Source of the DNA: Syncephalis fuscata
Taxonomy: Eukaryota; Zoopagomycota; Zoopagomycetes; Zoopagales; Piptocephalidaceae
DNA length: 64,000 nucleotides
NCBI GenBank assembly: GCA_025786725.1
Contig: JAHLTZ010000018.1
Span: 310,001 to 374,000, forward strand
Reading direction: 5' to 3'
Shown here piece after piece: positions 10,822 through 25,603 of the stretch. Every line of letters starts with the position of its first letter. Position 1 is the first letter of the stretch. A program made the position numbers and the translations under genes. The notes below the pieces were generated by a model, which did no database searches, was not told the DNA's origin, and worked only from the letters and a program-made list of their open reading frames with translations.

Positions 10822-11279
10822 TATTATCATATTACAAACAATTTTACAATTAGTCGTGTATATATAGCTATGTAAACTTGTAGTAACAAACATATAGTCA
10901 TATCTATGCTTATGCTTAATTTGCATCCAATTATTGAGAAGCACTAGTCAGTAAATATATTAGCATTGTATTTGTACAAATACAATTTATTATGTCGACT
11001 TGCGTGATGCAGGGCAATGTTAATGATTAAGGATGTACAAACCAAAACTATTAAAATCCAAAGTAAGCCACATTAAAATGAAACTGAGGAATTAGAATTT
11101 AGCAACAATGTTAATACTCTATCATTAATATTAACTTTAAAAACAGTCTTTTTATTAGCAACAGCCTTTCAGTAAATAATAAACATAAGATTAAACATAA
11201 CATTATCGTAAAGCTTTTAATCTTCATTACTATTTGTTGACATGCTTTTGTAAACAATTATAGCATTTCGCTTTTTTAA
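10822..11279. other. Intergenic, nothing recognised
   Basis: AT-rich sequence between the end of the array gene and the metH stop codon. No open frame or repeat of note was seen. It presumably carries both 3' ends. Confidence 0.5.
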
Positions 11280-14200
11280 TTACGTTTCATAAGCAAGAAT
11301 AGGACGAAGCCACTTCTCTACTTCATCTACCGATACCGATTTACGCTCGGCATAGTTTTCAATCTAGTTGTAAATGAAATACATTATTAGTTGTCTATAC
11401 AAACAAGCTTATCGTTTCTACTTACTTGATCCTTTTCAATCTTGCCTACTGCAAAGTATCGTGACTCTGAGTTGGCAAAATAAAGGCCGCTAACCGATGC
11501 AGCTGGCCACATGGCAAGTGATTCAGTCAGTTGAATATCCGTTTCTTGTTCGATATTGGCAAGCTTCCACATAACACGTTTCTCTGTGTGGTCTGGCTGA
11601 CTTGGATAGCCCGGTGCTATATAAGATACCATTATTTGTTAATTAATCTACCTACTATAATTAAAATGTTATTAAATACCTGGTCGAATGCCCTATTTTT
11701 ATACAATAAAATACACGTTATTAGCAATAAATTGCATATCCATCAATATGTCACTCACCTGATATTTCACCGACAACATGGCTTCAATATCCAAATTTTC
11801 ATTCTTGTTATAGCCCCAGTATTCCTGTAAATCATTGATGGCTAATTAGTATGTTCCATCTACTAACTTAGCAAAATGGCTATTTTATTTACCCGACGCA
11901 GTTCAACATGGAGTGCCTCGGCAAATGCTTCGGCCAATCGATCGGCCAACGCTTTAACCATAATTGAGTTGTAGTCATCAAACTGCTTTTCATAGCTCGC
12001 GGCAAGTTCATCGGCTCCAAAACCAGAACTAACGGCAAAAAGACCAATATAGTCTGCAATACCGCTATCTTTGGGTGCAATAAAGTCGGATATGCACAAA
12101 TATGGATCTTGAGATTCTTTATCCTATATAGAGATGCATTAGCCATTATTTCTATGCTGTATAGCAATGTACTTTTTCCGCTTGTTGTCTAAAATATAGA
12201 ACAAATAAGTATTTATAAGCAATTAACCCTGTATGCTTATCATACCTTAATCCACAGAATTTTGCTGAAACCGTTTGACGTGTCTCATCGGTGTAAACCT
12301 GCCATTCAAGTATTTAACAATTTTATACAAAGTGGCAGTATTAGATTTATTACCTCGATATCATCACCTACGCTGTTGGCTATACAATATCATTAGATTT
12401 AATTATAATATTTAGCAACCCTTACCTGGATATAGACCAATAATACCCTTGGCTTTTAATAGCTTTTCATCTATAATACGTCTCAACAGCACTTGTGCCT
12501 CGTCGTATAGTTTCTTGGCTTCAGCACCTATTAAATCACAATTAGATTGAGCCATGTCTATAATTATTCAACAACCTACCAACATTCTCATCCTTAAATA
12601 TCTTGGGATAGCCACGATTTGGATAGCGACCTCGTAGTTGCCACACTTGGAAGAATGGATTCCAGTCGATATATTTAAGCAGTGAATTCAGATCATAATC
12701 TTTAAACACCTATAATTGAAATATCAATAGCAATTATATGTAATTTGCCATTTATCTACCTTCACACCCAAAAATGATGGCTTAACGGGCGATGATTGTG
12801 CTGCCCAGTCGATTTGTAAGCCTTGTTCGCATGCCTTTGGATATTTTAAATATTTACGATCCTTTAAAGAATCATACTAATCAAAGCAATTACTTGTTAC
12901 ACTCTCCACCATTATTAAAATCAAAAGTAGCTACTTACATGATCCTCGCGTACCTCTTCATACTCCTCTCGGATATCCTCAGCAAAGTCTTCCTTTGCTT
13001 GTTCATCAAGTAGATTTGAAACAACAACAACACTAGCCATTTAACTATTAATAACTGCAATATCGATCGTTTTTACAACGATTACCTTCTAGAAGCATCT
13101 AATACATGAATTGCCGGTACAGAGTAACGAGGAGCAATCTTCACTGCTGTATGTGTTTTACTCGTTGTAGCACCACCAATTAAAAGTGGAATTTTTACAC
13201 CTCGTCGCTCCATTTCTCGAGCCACGTGGATCATTTCATCCAATGAAGGCGTAATTAAACCAGACAAGCCAACAATGTCGGCCTGTTCTGCAATGGCCGT
13301 CTCGATAATCTTTTCAGCCGGAGTCATGACACCCAAATCAATAACCTATAATTAAGGGTTAGTTACGGTATCAATTATATTGATGTATCTATCTATTGAA
13401 CATACTTTGTAATTATTACAGCCTAGTACAACAGCTACAATATTCTTGCCAATATCTGTTTATCATCCATTGTTAATAATACGATTACAAACATACATAC
13501 ACATATATATATATTCAACTATCATACCATGAACATCTCCCTTGACCGTAGCCAATACTAATAACAATGTTTAATGATATGTTTACATTATCATATTCCA
13601 CTTACCAATTGTGCCATTGTACATCGATTGACTGGCATCAGTGTTGGCAGTCAGCTGTTGCTTTAATCGCTCTTCTTCCATAAATGGAATTAGATGAGCA
13701 ACAGCTCTAATAATTAAATGCTTGTAATTCTATACTATTAATAATTTGATCGTTTAACTTACTGCTTCATAACACGTGCACTTTTAATTACTTGAGGTAG
13801 AAACATTTTACCTGCACCAAATAGATCACCAACAATATTCATTCCGTCCATCAACGGCCCTTCAATGACATGTAATGGCCTTTCAAACTATCATTGTTGG
13901 CATGTATCAGTTTTGTTTATATAATCACTATTGTTTGATAATTACCTCTGGCGATACACGGGCTTCTTCCGTATCTTCGATAATATACTTGGTAATACCT
14001 TTAACAAGCGCATAGGACAGTCGTTTCCTTACTGGATCTTTTCGCCATTCTTCTTCGTTCTCCTTCTTCTCACCTACTTTTCCGTGTTGTTCAGCGTATT
14101 TAAGTAGTTTCTCTGTTGATTCGGGATCTTTGTTGTGAACTGCATTTTCACAAATCTCAAGCAGATCTTTGGGAATATCGTCGTAAATGGTAAGAAATCC

Positions 14201-16869
14201 TGAATTAACAATGCCCATGTCTAGACCAGCTCGAATTGCATGGTACTATCAACGTCTATTAATAGACATGTCTATACTGTTTAATAAACGACTTACCAGA
14301 AACACGCTGTGCATTGCCTCTCGTACGACATCCTTACCACGGAACGAGAATGAGACATTTGAAACACCACCGCTTACCTAGATCGATTCATTTGTAAACG
14401 TGGCTTTAATTCGTATCTATTTATACTTACTTTTGCACCAGGGAGCTCTTGTTTAATTCTACGCGTTGCTTCGATGAATTCAACTGCATAGTTATCGTGC
14501 TCCTCTAAATAGACCATTAATATATAGACAAAAAGTATAGACTAATTACTCACCCATGCCAGTACAGATGGTCAAAATATTTGGATCAAATACAATATCA
14601 TTCGGATTGAATCCCACGACTTTGGTTAATAAATCATACGATCGTTTACAAATCTCAAATTTACGATCCTTTTCTGCTGCTTGGCCTTGTTCATCAAACT
14701 AATACAGAACAAGATTTAGAATTGCTAAATAGCATAATACAAATTTACTCACAGCCATAACAATGACTGCAGCACCGTAACGTTTGACAAGACGTGCTTT
14801 GTGTAAAAAGTCTTCTTCACCTTCCTTCAAACTAATACTATTAACAATGCATCGACCTTGATAACATTTGAGGCCCGCTTCAATAACATCGAAGTTGGAC
14901 GAATCGATCATTAAAGGAACCTATAATATTGGTTAGCGACATCATAGTATCACTAATAGTAATATTGGTGTTTTAATCATTACCTTGGCCACATCCGGTT
15001 CAGAAACAATTAAATTAACAAATTTTGCCATGGCCGTCATACCGTCCAGCATACCATCATCCAAATTAACATCTTAATTATAACAGTAATATAATTAATA
15101 TAACATAGATGACAAAATGCCACTAATATACTTACCAACAATCTGGGCACCATTCTCCACTTGAAGTCGAGCAATAGCCAGACCTTCGTCGTACTGATTA
15201 TCTCGAATATGTCGTGCAAACTTACGTGATCCTGAAACATTGCATCTATAGCCATATAGTCAATATTGCCATCTATCTATGTAGGATTGGTCATATTTAC
15301 CTTTCGCCTACATTCACAAAGTTGGTACGTTCGTCGATTGACAATGGCTCCAGACCCGATAACAACATTTTATTTAATGCTTCATTGGCGGGCGGCACTC
15401 GTGGCTTATACGGCAGGCATGCGTCGACAACAGCCTTGATATGTTTCGGCGTAGTGCCGCAACAGCCGCCTACAATATTAACAAGGCCACTTTTGGCAAA
15501 TTCAGCTACCTGTTGTGCCATACTTTCCGGTCTATACTCATTTAGTGCATGTTTAACCATTAGTATAAAATGTATAGACTGTGCTGCTATTAAATCATTA
15601 CTTACGATTGGTCATATTCACCAAATGTGTTAGGTAGGCCGGCATTTGGATAACATACAACATAGGACGAAGTAAAGTTGGCAATATTTTGAATAAACGG
15701 TCTCATTTGATCGGCGCCAAGAGCACAGTTAAGACCAATGGCTAGTGGACTGGCATGGGAGACACTAATAACAAAAGCTTCTCCTGTTTGGCCAGACAGT
15801 GTTCTAATCGTAGATATTGGTTAGTATATACATACATATATATATATATTAGTATAATCAATCGCTTCTTATTACTAACCGTCCACTTTGATCAACAATA
15901 GTACCAGAAATAAAGATAGGAACCCGTTCATAGCCGTCTTCATCGTCAAAAATCGAATCAATGGCAAAAAGAGCGGCTTTTGCATTAAGTGTATCAAAAA
16001 TTGTTTCTACAAGCAAAATATCCGCTCCACCATCAAGTAATCCACGTGTTTGTTCTTTGTACGCATCAACCAATTCGTCAAATGTAACATTACGATATGC
16101 AGGATTTTCGACCGATGGTGAAATAGAAGCCGTACTATAATGACTCATTAGCAGTCTATTCGGTCAGTTCAGCTTAGTACGCACCGATTGGTTGGACCTA
16201 TAGATGGTGTTGATAGGCAGACCATCGTTGTTATGCAACGGCCAACAATGTATTGCTGTACTTTAACTTACCTATAGCACCGCATACATAACGCGGTTTA
16301 TCCGGCTGTTCCTTAGTGACCTCCTCACAGGCTTGTCGGGCCAATTCAGCAGCTACTTTGTTAAGTTCGTAGGCCAAAGGTTCTAGGCCATAATCAGCTT
16401 GGGCAATACATGTCGATGAAAAAGTGTTTGTTTCGACAAAATCTGCGCCAGCCAATAGGTATTCCTTATGGATATTAACTATGGCATCTGGTTTAGTAAG
16501 TACAAGTAAATCGTTATTGCCCTTTAAATCCTTGGGATGATCAGTAAAACGTGTGCCTATAATAATAATAATAGTGTAAATTTAATAATGTTAAGTAAAT
16601 CGACTATATTGAAATCAAAAATTATTCACCTCTAAAGTCGTCCTCGTTTAAGTTTAGCGTCTGTATCTGCGTGCCCATAGCACCTTTTATCATATTGTGT
16701 TATTTTATCATATACTGTTTTTTATGACGGCGGCCAACTTACCATCTAGAAACAGTATACGCTCTTTCAACGCCGACGCGATATAGTCTAGATAGTAGCT
16801 GGAATTAACATGTAATTCCGCTTAACCATAGCAGTAGCTACCTTTCAAAGGAGGTCTTACACTTGACAT
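11280..16869 (-). CDS. metH: Cobalamin-dependent methionine synthase (MetH/MTR type), full length, many short introns
   Basis: Transfers methyl from 5-methyltetrahydrofolate to homocysteine using B12. All four modules are visible. The homocysteine domain starts [14 protein letters not shown], with [15 protein letters not shown] and zinc-ligand cysteines in [11 protein letters not shown] and VGGCCGTTP. The pterin domain follows (VNVSEN-like region around 15.3 kb, [18 protein letters not shown]). The B12 domain has DVHDIGKNIV (the D-x-H-x-x-G signature, split by an intron after DVH) and [13 protein letters not shown]. The AdoMet reactivation domain has [16 protein letters not shown] and [15 protein letters not shown], ending [10 protein letters not shown]. 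The start ATG is at 16867-16869, and an in-frame splice joins it to DYIAS. More than twenty exons are needed. Most Dikarya use only the B12-independent enzyme, so this is a notable marker of an early-diverging lineage. MET2 lies 5 kb away. Confidence 0.95.
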
Positions 16870-18881
16870 ATTGTTTTAATCGTACGTACTAATACTTGTT
16901 GTTGGTTACGGGAAATACACACGACTACAAGTTGATATTGGGGAAACTATGAAAAAGCCAATGAAAAAATGCTTTATCTCTATGATTAATCACGACATTT
17001 TAATCTCGATGCTCATTGGCTCGTATGAAATGATCTCAAAAGACGAGGATTTTAAACACCGAATTTCGTAACTTGTTAATTAATTAACTATCCATGCTAC
17101 AATTACGTAAATTATCATTATTGTAAAAGTAAAAGTTTATTTAATAAAGTTTTGGTATTTAATTGGCATTATAAGTGATTTATTAAACCAATTTATTATT
17201 AACTATTATAATTGTTGTAATTATTCTATTAATATATACTAAAATAGAGTGATCTGTTGACGGTATATTAGACATTAATTAACAACGACTATTATATTGT
17301 TATAAATAAAAACTGCCAATCGTTTCATTGCCAACTTAATTATTCATAATAGTAATTATTCTGGGTATTCATAGCCGTACTAAATGATTTCTAACCAAAT
17401 TAGTATACTAATATTAGTGAATTGAGTTTTGTTGATAATCACTACCAAATATGCAGTAAATTAATCACTCTTTGATCATAGCAACAACAATAGTGTAATG
17501 GTAGTCCATCAATGGATATCAACGATAAAACATCATTAGGAAAATGAGACTTGACAACGGTAATTCCTCACAACCATTGTTACACTACTCCTTTTAAACT
17601 TTGTCTATTATCGATTGGCTATTTATGTTTCATTGATGGCCCCTTTTCTATTTCACTCCACACATACATACAGAATGCACCATATATACATATTTATAGG
17701 CATCGATGCCTAGAATGTACCATATATATGTATGTATCACCAAAGAGAGATATACATATATAACTATCAACCAATCTCCTGCTTGTCGTCAGTACATAAA
17801 TAAAACGTCTCCTGCATTTCGATAGTGCAAATACCACAAGGGACCATAGTGTCATTCTCCGTCCATACACATCATCTATTCATACACATTTACATACAAT
17901 TCACCGCTTTGCCGTCATTCAATCTTTGTCTCTAGTTCAATTCTTTTTTATTTTGTATCGTCTTAAACGGTAAGTTATACGTCGATTATTCCTAAACCAT
18001 TGCCCTCCAATGATTGTCCCATTGAAGATGCGTGGGTGAGTGAGTACATGTCTATGTATCATATGCATCCGTTCTTGTTCGCTAGTTTACTTACCCTATT
18101 TAGTCCCTTGGCTACAGATGATATCTTACTCATTTAGTGGTCACTCACTCGCTTAATGGCCGATACACTCTTACACATTATAGCCGCCCTTTCTACTGCT
18201 ACTGCTGCTCCTCCTACCATTACCGCTACTAAGACTGCTGTCCTTCCCCCTTTGGTTAGATGCATTCACAGCTATATCAAAATTGATTACTTTCTTATCC
18301 CATTCAAAAGAATACTTTATTGCTCATCATAGCATTACATCGGTTTTTCTTTTGTTGTTCATTCATTCTGTCGTTTCTTTGTCTTTTTATCCGTTTGCTT
18401 GGCAGTTGCTTAGATGTTTGTTGCCTGGGCTTTGGCATTATCGCTATTTTACTGACCATTATCGTTATTATCATTGGCAGCATCGCGCTGGACACTGACT
18501 CGTCAGCTACACAGTCACACTTTTGGGCCATTAACGACGCGTGTGCTACACTACTCGTCATTCTTATTTCTGCCATTACGATCTGTCACTTTGTTCTCTT
18601 TAGAACTTTGCCAGGTGTGCTTCTTGCTACAACTTGCCTTTTTGTCGCATAGTCACGATACTAGTTTCTCTTTTTATTAAATACACGAAATTAACTGATT
18701 TTTTGACGATTATCATTCATAGCTATTTCTTCTACTGTGTCCATCCATCGTTTTTGTATTCTGCTAGAATTTAAGGTAAGCATTTGATACTTTAACACTT
18801 AACACTTTACTTATTCAATTAACTATTATCCATTGCAATTACAACTAAAGTATATAGTACTTAATTCTACCCAACCCCATT
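16870..18881. other. Divergent intergenic region with putative 5' UTR intron of the kinase gene
   Basis: About 2 kb between metH and the rightward kinase gene. From about 17.5 kb the + strand becomes pyrimidine-rich, a composition seen upstream of several genes here. A canonical intron, GTAAGC at 18776 to ATATAG at 18857, lies just before the kinase ATG and is probably a 5' UTR intron. A hydrophobic 110-codon open frame at 18320-18652 is best explained by the pyrimidine-rich composition. Confidence 0.45.
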
Positions 18882-21205
18882 ATGCCTAGCTCTCGACAAA
18901 CATTTGCAGTCCCCGGAAGCTTTTTATTCCTTCCACAGGATAAGCGTCGCGCGTACAATTCTCATCATGAGCAAGATACCAAGAGACAATTGTTAACAAC
19001 AACCGCCTTGTTGGCAAAAGGGGCTAGCAATGTTGACGATACCCCGAAGCATCATCACATATCGAATGTTCCCCTTGAGCAAAACTATAAACTATTGACC
19101 GAGATTGGCAAAGGAGCGTTTGGAAAAGTATACCGCGGTATTCATCTTGCTACAAAAGATGAAGTGGCAATCAAGGTTATTGAACATAAAAATCTAAAAA
19201 CCGCTCGACAACGTCGTAATGTTGAACGGGAAGTACGCATTATGAGCTTGCTACACCATCCAAACATTATACCAGTGCGTGAGGTAATTATCGTACCCGG
19301 CCGCTACACTGTAGTCATGAACCAAGCACGCGGTGGTGAATTATTCGAGCATATTAGCAAGTCTCGCCGCTTAAGCGAGTCCTCTTCACGCCGATACTTT
19401 CGACAGATTGTATCTGCGTTACATTATTGCCATGAGGTAAGTTATTTATGCAAAGAAGAAAAATACAATTTCTTCTAGTAGCACACATGTACTAATACGT
19501 GTGATGTACAGCATTCTATTATTCACCGAGATTTAAAACCGGAAAATATATTGCTTGATGAGACACGCAAACGTGCTTTTATCATTGATTTTGGTTTTAG
19601 CAACACTTATCGTGCAGACGGTGTCATCAACACGTTCTGCGGTTCTCCATCCTATGCATCACCCGAAATGCTTCGCGGGGTACCATATATTGGACCTGAA
19701 GTAGATATCTGGAGTTTGGGTGTCATTCTCTATGTGATGCTGACTGGTAATCTGCCTTTTTCTGCAAAAGAAGGTAAACAACTCTGTGCTCAAGTCTCGC
19801 TCGGTCAATTCCGCATTCCCGACTATGTCTCGGCGAGTAAGTTGGCAAGCCGTTACTACCTGCATAGCCATTCAAGCATGCTAACATGTGATATTTAGGT
19901 GCAGCGGATTTATTGAGAAGAATGCTTAATGTGGATTCATACAAACGCGCTACCATGCAAGAAATCATTAATCATACTTGGACAATGGAAGGCTACTCAC
20001 ATCCCGTAACGCGTATCCATAAAAACCGACCGTGCCTCGTGACAGATCCTAATGAGGAAAGTATTCAGCAACTTGTATCCTATGGATATAAACGCGAAGA
20101 TATAATCAAGTATCTACGTGATACACGAATAGTCAGTCATCCAATTATAAGTTTATATCATCTTTGTGAAGATGGCCGATTACGCAGAGAGATTGCTGCT
20201 CGTCGTACCGAGCTTGAAAAGAAAAAGCTTATTTACCATGGCCGCCGTTCCTACTCGTTGGTTGGACAGTCGAATTTCTTCAATACCAGCATCGAAGGAA
20301 CAGTGCCAATAGAGCAATATGACCCCACATGCCACATGCCATCACCACTGGCCATCGAGGACTATTTGGCACGTGCAACTGATAAGTCAATTAGTGGTCA
20401 ATTAGCGGTCAAACGGCAATCGACAGCACCGGCCAAAATGCCCCATACTGTAGCTGATACGATAGCCGATATGACTGTTTGCGGGTTATGTCACAATGTT
20501 GATGGTGATTGTGACTGTTTTGTCGTCGAATCAACATCAGGCTCGACTCATCCACGGATATCCGAAGAAGATCGTGAACGATTCTACACACCTGAATTAC
20601 CACCGGCCGATGATAGTGGATGTGCCAGCAGTGCCGGTCGAGCATCAAATCATAGCGCTCTTTTGGCTCTTGAAAGCATTAAAGACGGCCATTCACTGCC
20701 GAATAAAAGTGTTTCACTGATACATGATTACTGTAGAGCTTCGTCAGGCATGGCATCACCTACCGATGCTACCTTTGGCTCTGAGATTGAATCAGCTCAA
20801 TATTTGCCACAAAAAGAGTACAGGGCCCGCTTTAGAAATATACTCAATAGAAAGACGGCGGTGACCACGACAACGACGCCGCGGCTTGGCTCATCAGCAT
20901 CTTCAATCGTTAATGCAAATAGATTGCCTGCCACTGTTCAAACAAATCCACCATTATACGATTCTCATAAATTTACATGGAAGAAGAATGCCCAACACTC
21001 CAATGGTACAAATGTACGGCAATTCATGGGCCAATGCCAGTTATTAGTCGTTTATCGTAAATTATATCGCAAAATGGCTCGTTGCGTTCGACGTAAACGT
21101 AGTTGTAACAGCGCAACTCCTGATTCTTACGTATCAGCTCCTCCTATTGCACCAATCACATTTCCACATACACACATCACAGCTGCCAAGCGAAAGGCTG
21201 TATAA
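18882..21205 (+). CDS. CAMK-type Ser/Thr protein kinase (KIN1/SNF1-like), 3 exons
   Basis: Exons 18882-19436, 19512-19836 and 19899-21205 give about 728 residues. The kinase domain begins near residue 65: glycine loop IGKGAFGKVYRG, catalytic lysine in VAIKVIEHKNL, catalytic loop HRDLKPENIL, DFGFSN, the activation segment TFCGSPSYASPEM, DIWSLGVILYVMLTGNLPF, and the domain end RATMQEIINHTW. A UBA-like helical segment follows (EESIQQLVSYGYKREDI, HPIISLYHLCEDG), as in AMPK-related kinases. Then comes a long Ser/Thr-rich disordered tail with a CGLCHNVDGDCDCF cysteine cluster near residue 390. All catalytic residues are present. The closest class is the KIN1/KIN4/SNF1-related kinases, which control polarity, growth or nutrient signalling; the exact orthologue is not settled. 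Confidence 0.9.
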
Positions 21206-21791
21206 GCGCTTTTTGTCATCATGTATGTTTTAAAAAACATATATTCTATTTCGATACTGTATCATTTATATATATTTGCAATGAATAAATCGTGAACCAT
21301 TTTTTGAAAATCTATTAAAATTAATTTGACTAAATGTTGTCGAAAATACTGTCTTTGGAATAATAGTAAATTAAAAGAATAATTTGTTTTGTCTATTCGT
21401 ATGATAAATAAAGTAAATTAAAGTGTACATAAATGCGCTACCTTGACATTCAATCTCTATTGGCTTGGTGGATGAATGGTGGGAGTATTGTCAGGCAAAA
21501 TATTCAAACTCCGGAATTGAACATTTTTGTAATAATTTCTAATCTTTAATCTTTCTATGGACCATCATTGCATCTATACTAATATAGCAGTCCTAACGAC
21601 GTTGCAGATACTCAACTTTGATTGGATAGAAATGGCGTATGCTTGGGATGAATTTTGTAATTTCTCTTTCCTCTTCAAGTTCTTCATTCTTACACTAGTT
21701 AGCATTGCTTTCTTTTTTATTCCAATTGCATTCCTCATTTGTTTTTGAATTTAGTTTTTCATACCAGTAACACTTGTAACGACCTTTGAAA
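21206..21791. other. Intergenic, kinase terminator side and MET2 promoter
   Basis: Short AT-rich spacer. A 63-codon open frame at 21557-21748 is rich in F, L and I. It looks like composition rather than a gene. No other feature was seen. Confidence 0.4.
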
Positions 21792-23471
<1,680 letters not shown>

Positions 23472-23821
23472 TTTTACAGGCATAATGGGCAGGCCTAGTA
23501 ACACAAATCATGCTACCCTTGTCCACTAGAATCATAGGATACCCAATCGCCTGGCGTAAATGAATTCTAATGTAGTACAATTTAGTAGAGCATGTTTGTT
23601 CACACAATACTATTCTCGCTTCTGTTTCATCATTTTGTTTCCAATTGATTATTATTGAACATCTGTGTTGCCCATACTATCTTCATTCATACACGCACAT
23701 ATACATATACATATATATAGTGCTACGTTTATCCATTTCAAATAAATTATCATAACATCAAATCGCACTCATTACTCGCTATTTATCTATATTGCAACGA
23801 CTCTATTTAACTGCCTCCATT
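23472..23821. other. Intergenic spacer, GH8 promoter side
   Basis: About 350 bp, AT-rich, with a (CATATA)n-like stretch around 23698-23720 and no gene. The sequence just before the GH8 start (TTAACTGCCTCCATTATG) resembles other gene 5' ends in the window in being pyrimidine-rich. Confidence 0.4.
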
Positions 23822-24910
23822 ATGTCTACCGCTAGCCGATACACTACCTGGCGTCAACGCTACCTTCGCGACGAACCAAGTCTCGGCTCAGGACAGCCGT
23901 GCCGATATGTCGCCTACAACACAGATGGCTCCAACGGTGATGCCATCACTACTAGTGAATCTTCTGGCTATGGTTTGCTAATTTCCGTTCTAAATAATGC
24001 TCGCGAAGACTTTGATGCTATTCTGCGTTTTACCGACCACTTCATGAATAGCCGTGACCTACTCGGCTGGCAGCAGAGACGTGAACAAGGTTCAGGCCGC
24101 ATACTTCCCGGTAACAACGGCGGTGAAAACTCGGCTACCGATGGCGATCTTGACTGTGTAGCTGCACTATGGATGGCCCACAAACGATGGGGCAACAACC
24201 AGTACGCCGACCGTGCACGCAGGTGGGGCAATGCCATCCTAAACCACTGTATTAATTCAGATACTGGTGCTATTGTTCTTGGCGACTGGGCCAACTTCAA
24301 TAAATGGGATGATAAGCGATGGCTTACCCGTCCATCTGACTATGTTCTCGGTCATTTAACCATGTTTTCACGCAAGCATACCGATCGAAGCGATGCCTGG
24401 AACCGTGTCATTAACGCTACCCGTTCCATCATGAATAGCCAGTACAAGCTTAATCCAAATACTGGTTTGGTTGCTGATTTCTTGAAATGGGATTCAGGTC
24501 GTAACATGTACATGCCAGCGAATGGCTTTGTTCAGGAATCATCGCACGATGGCGACTTTAACTGGAACGCATGCCGAGTTCCATGGCGTCTAGCCCAGTA
24601 CTACTTCTATACTAGGGACTCTTCTGTCTTGCCACACTTGCAAGCACTTGTCAGATTCTTTGAAGCTAGGTGCAGCAACGGCTACGTACTTGCCGGCTAC
24701 CAGCTAAACGGTCAAGGATATGTCAACTATACAAACTTGGCATTCCTTGCTCCAGCTGCTTACTGCCTCAAAATCATGAACAGCCCGTTGGCCAACACTG
24801 TCTTTGGTCAAATGGACCAAGCTTATCCTAGCGCTACTTACTACGGTGAAACTATTTCTCTCATTACTCTATTGCAAGCCGAACGAAGCTCGCTTGACTT
24901 GATGAACTAA
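23822..24910 (+). CDS. Glycoside hydrolase family 8 enzyme, intronless, probably acquired from bacteria
   Basis: One uninterrupted frame of 362 codons (an upstream in-frame ATG at 23792 would add ten residues). GH8 enzymes cleave beta-1,4 links in cellulose, lichenan, chitosan or xylan. The family signature is clear: TTSESSGYGLLISVLNN holds the general-acid Glu, ATDGDLDCVAALWMAHKRW holds the Asp-rich DGDLD, WNACRVPWRLAQYY follows, and a YYGETISLI block lies near the end. Substrate specificity cannot be told. Unlike almost every neighbour it has no intron, and its wobble positions are richer in C and G. GH8 is typical of bacteria. No signal peptide is visible, which is unusual for a polymer-degrading enzyme; either it is intracellular or an upstream exon is missing. 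A dispersed repeat starts 107 bp after the stop. Confidence 0.88.
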   Translation: MSTASRYTTWRQRYLRDEPSLGSGQPCRYVAYNTDGSNGDAITTSESSGYGLLISVLNNAREDFDAILRFTDHFMNSRDLLGWQQRREQGSGRILPGNNGGENSATDGDLDCVAALWMAHKRWGNNQYADRARRWGNAILNHCINSDTGAIVLGDWANFNKWDDKRWLTRPSDYVLGHLTMFSRKHTDRSDAWNRVINATRSIMNSQYKLNPNTGLVADFLKWDSGRNMYMPANGFVQESSHDGDFNWNACRVPWRLAQYYFYTRDSSVLPHLQALVRFFEARCSNGYVLAGYQLNGQGYVNYTNLAFLAPAAYCLKIMNSPLANTVFGQMDQAYPSATYYGETISLITLLQAERSSLDLMN

Positions 24911-25017
24911 TTAGCTATTGCTTAGCAGCAGTTTGCTAACACTTAATAAAATAATATTTTATTATTTTAAATATATCTCAATATTTTATAATTTACAACT
25001 GTTTTATTAATTAAATA

Positions 25018-25603
25018 ATGATGATTAATAACCAATATGATTGTGGGTCGAATGTCTACATTTAATAATATTCGTGCAATTAACTAAACACTCTGAATAT
25101 TTTAATAAAGCAATAAATTTATGCATGCCATATTGTTTGCATATTTATCTGTATGTGAATAAACGAAATTGATCAAAGCTTGTTGGTAATTGAACTAGAG
25201 ACAAACGGACAGCAGTCACGAATATTATGTGGCTATTACAAGATCAACGGTATAGAATAGAACAAATATAAAGTGGAAAGTGTATGATTAGTAGTGTTAA
25301 CGTTACAATTCATAAAACCTTACCATTGATGCACAATATTTATACGCATTGTAAAATAACATTATTTGTTATTCTAAATATATAAGATTATTGTAGAAAT
25401 GCAGTATTATTATATCTGACAGCTATGATTACAACAAAAATATCTTTTATTTATTAAGAATAGCTTAAAATACCAATAAGCTTTATTTTATAAATTTAAT
25501 CGTAGAAGCATTGCATTAATGTTATGCCAGTATTTAGCAGTATTGAAAAGTAACTCTAATGCAATTAGGTGATAAAAGATACCGTTTAATTTAAAAAATC
25601 TGT
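25018..25603. repeat. Dispersed 0.6-kb repeat, copy A
   Basis: This segment is nearly identical (a handful of substitutions and a 2-3 base indel by eye) to 51995-52577, in the same orientation. It starts near TTAATAACCAATATG and ends near TTAATTTAAAAAAT. Flanks on both sides differ between the copies. It is AT-rich, has no long open frame and no obvious terminal inverted repeats, so its class is unknown. It lies just downstream of the GH8 gene and left of a reverse-transcriptase relic. Confidence 0.9.

Noticed and set aside
18320-18652. A 110-codon hydrophobic open frame that looks like a membrane protein
   Set aside because: It lies in a strongly pyrimidine-rich leader region, where any frame yields F, L, S and I. 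The opposite strand is equally open and no family motif is present.
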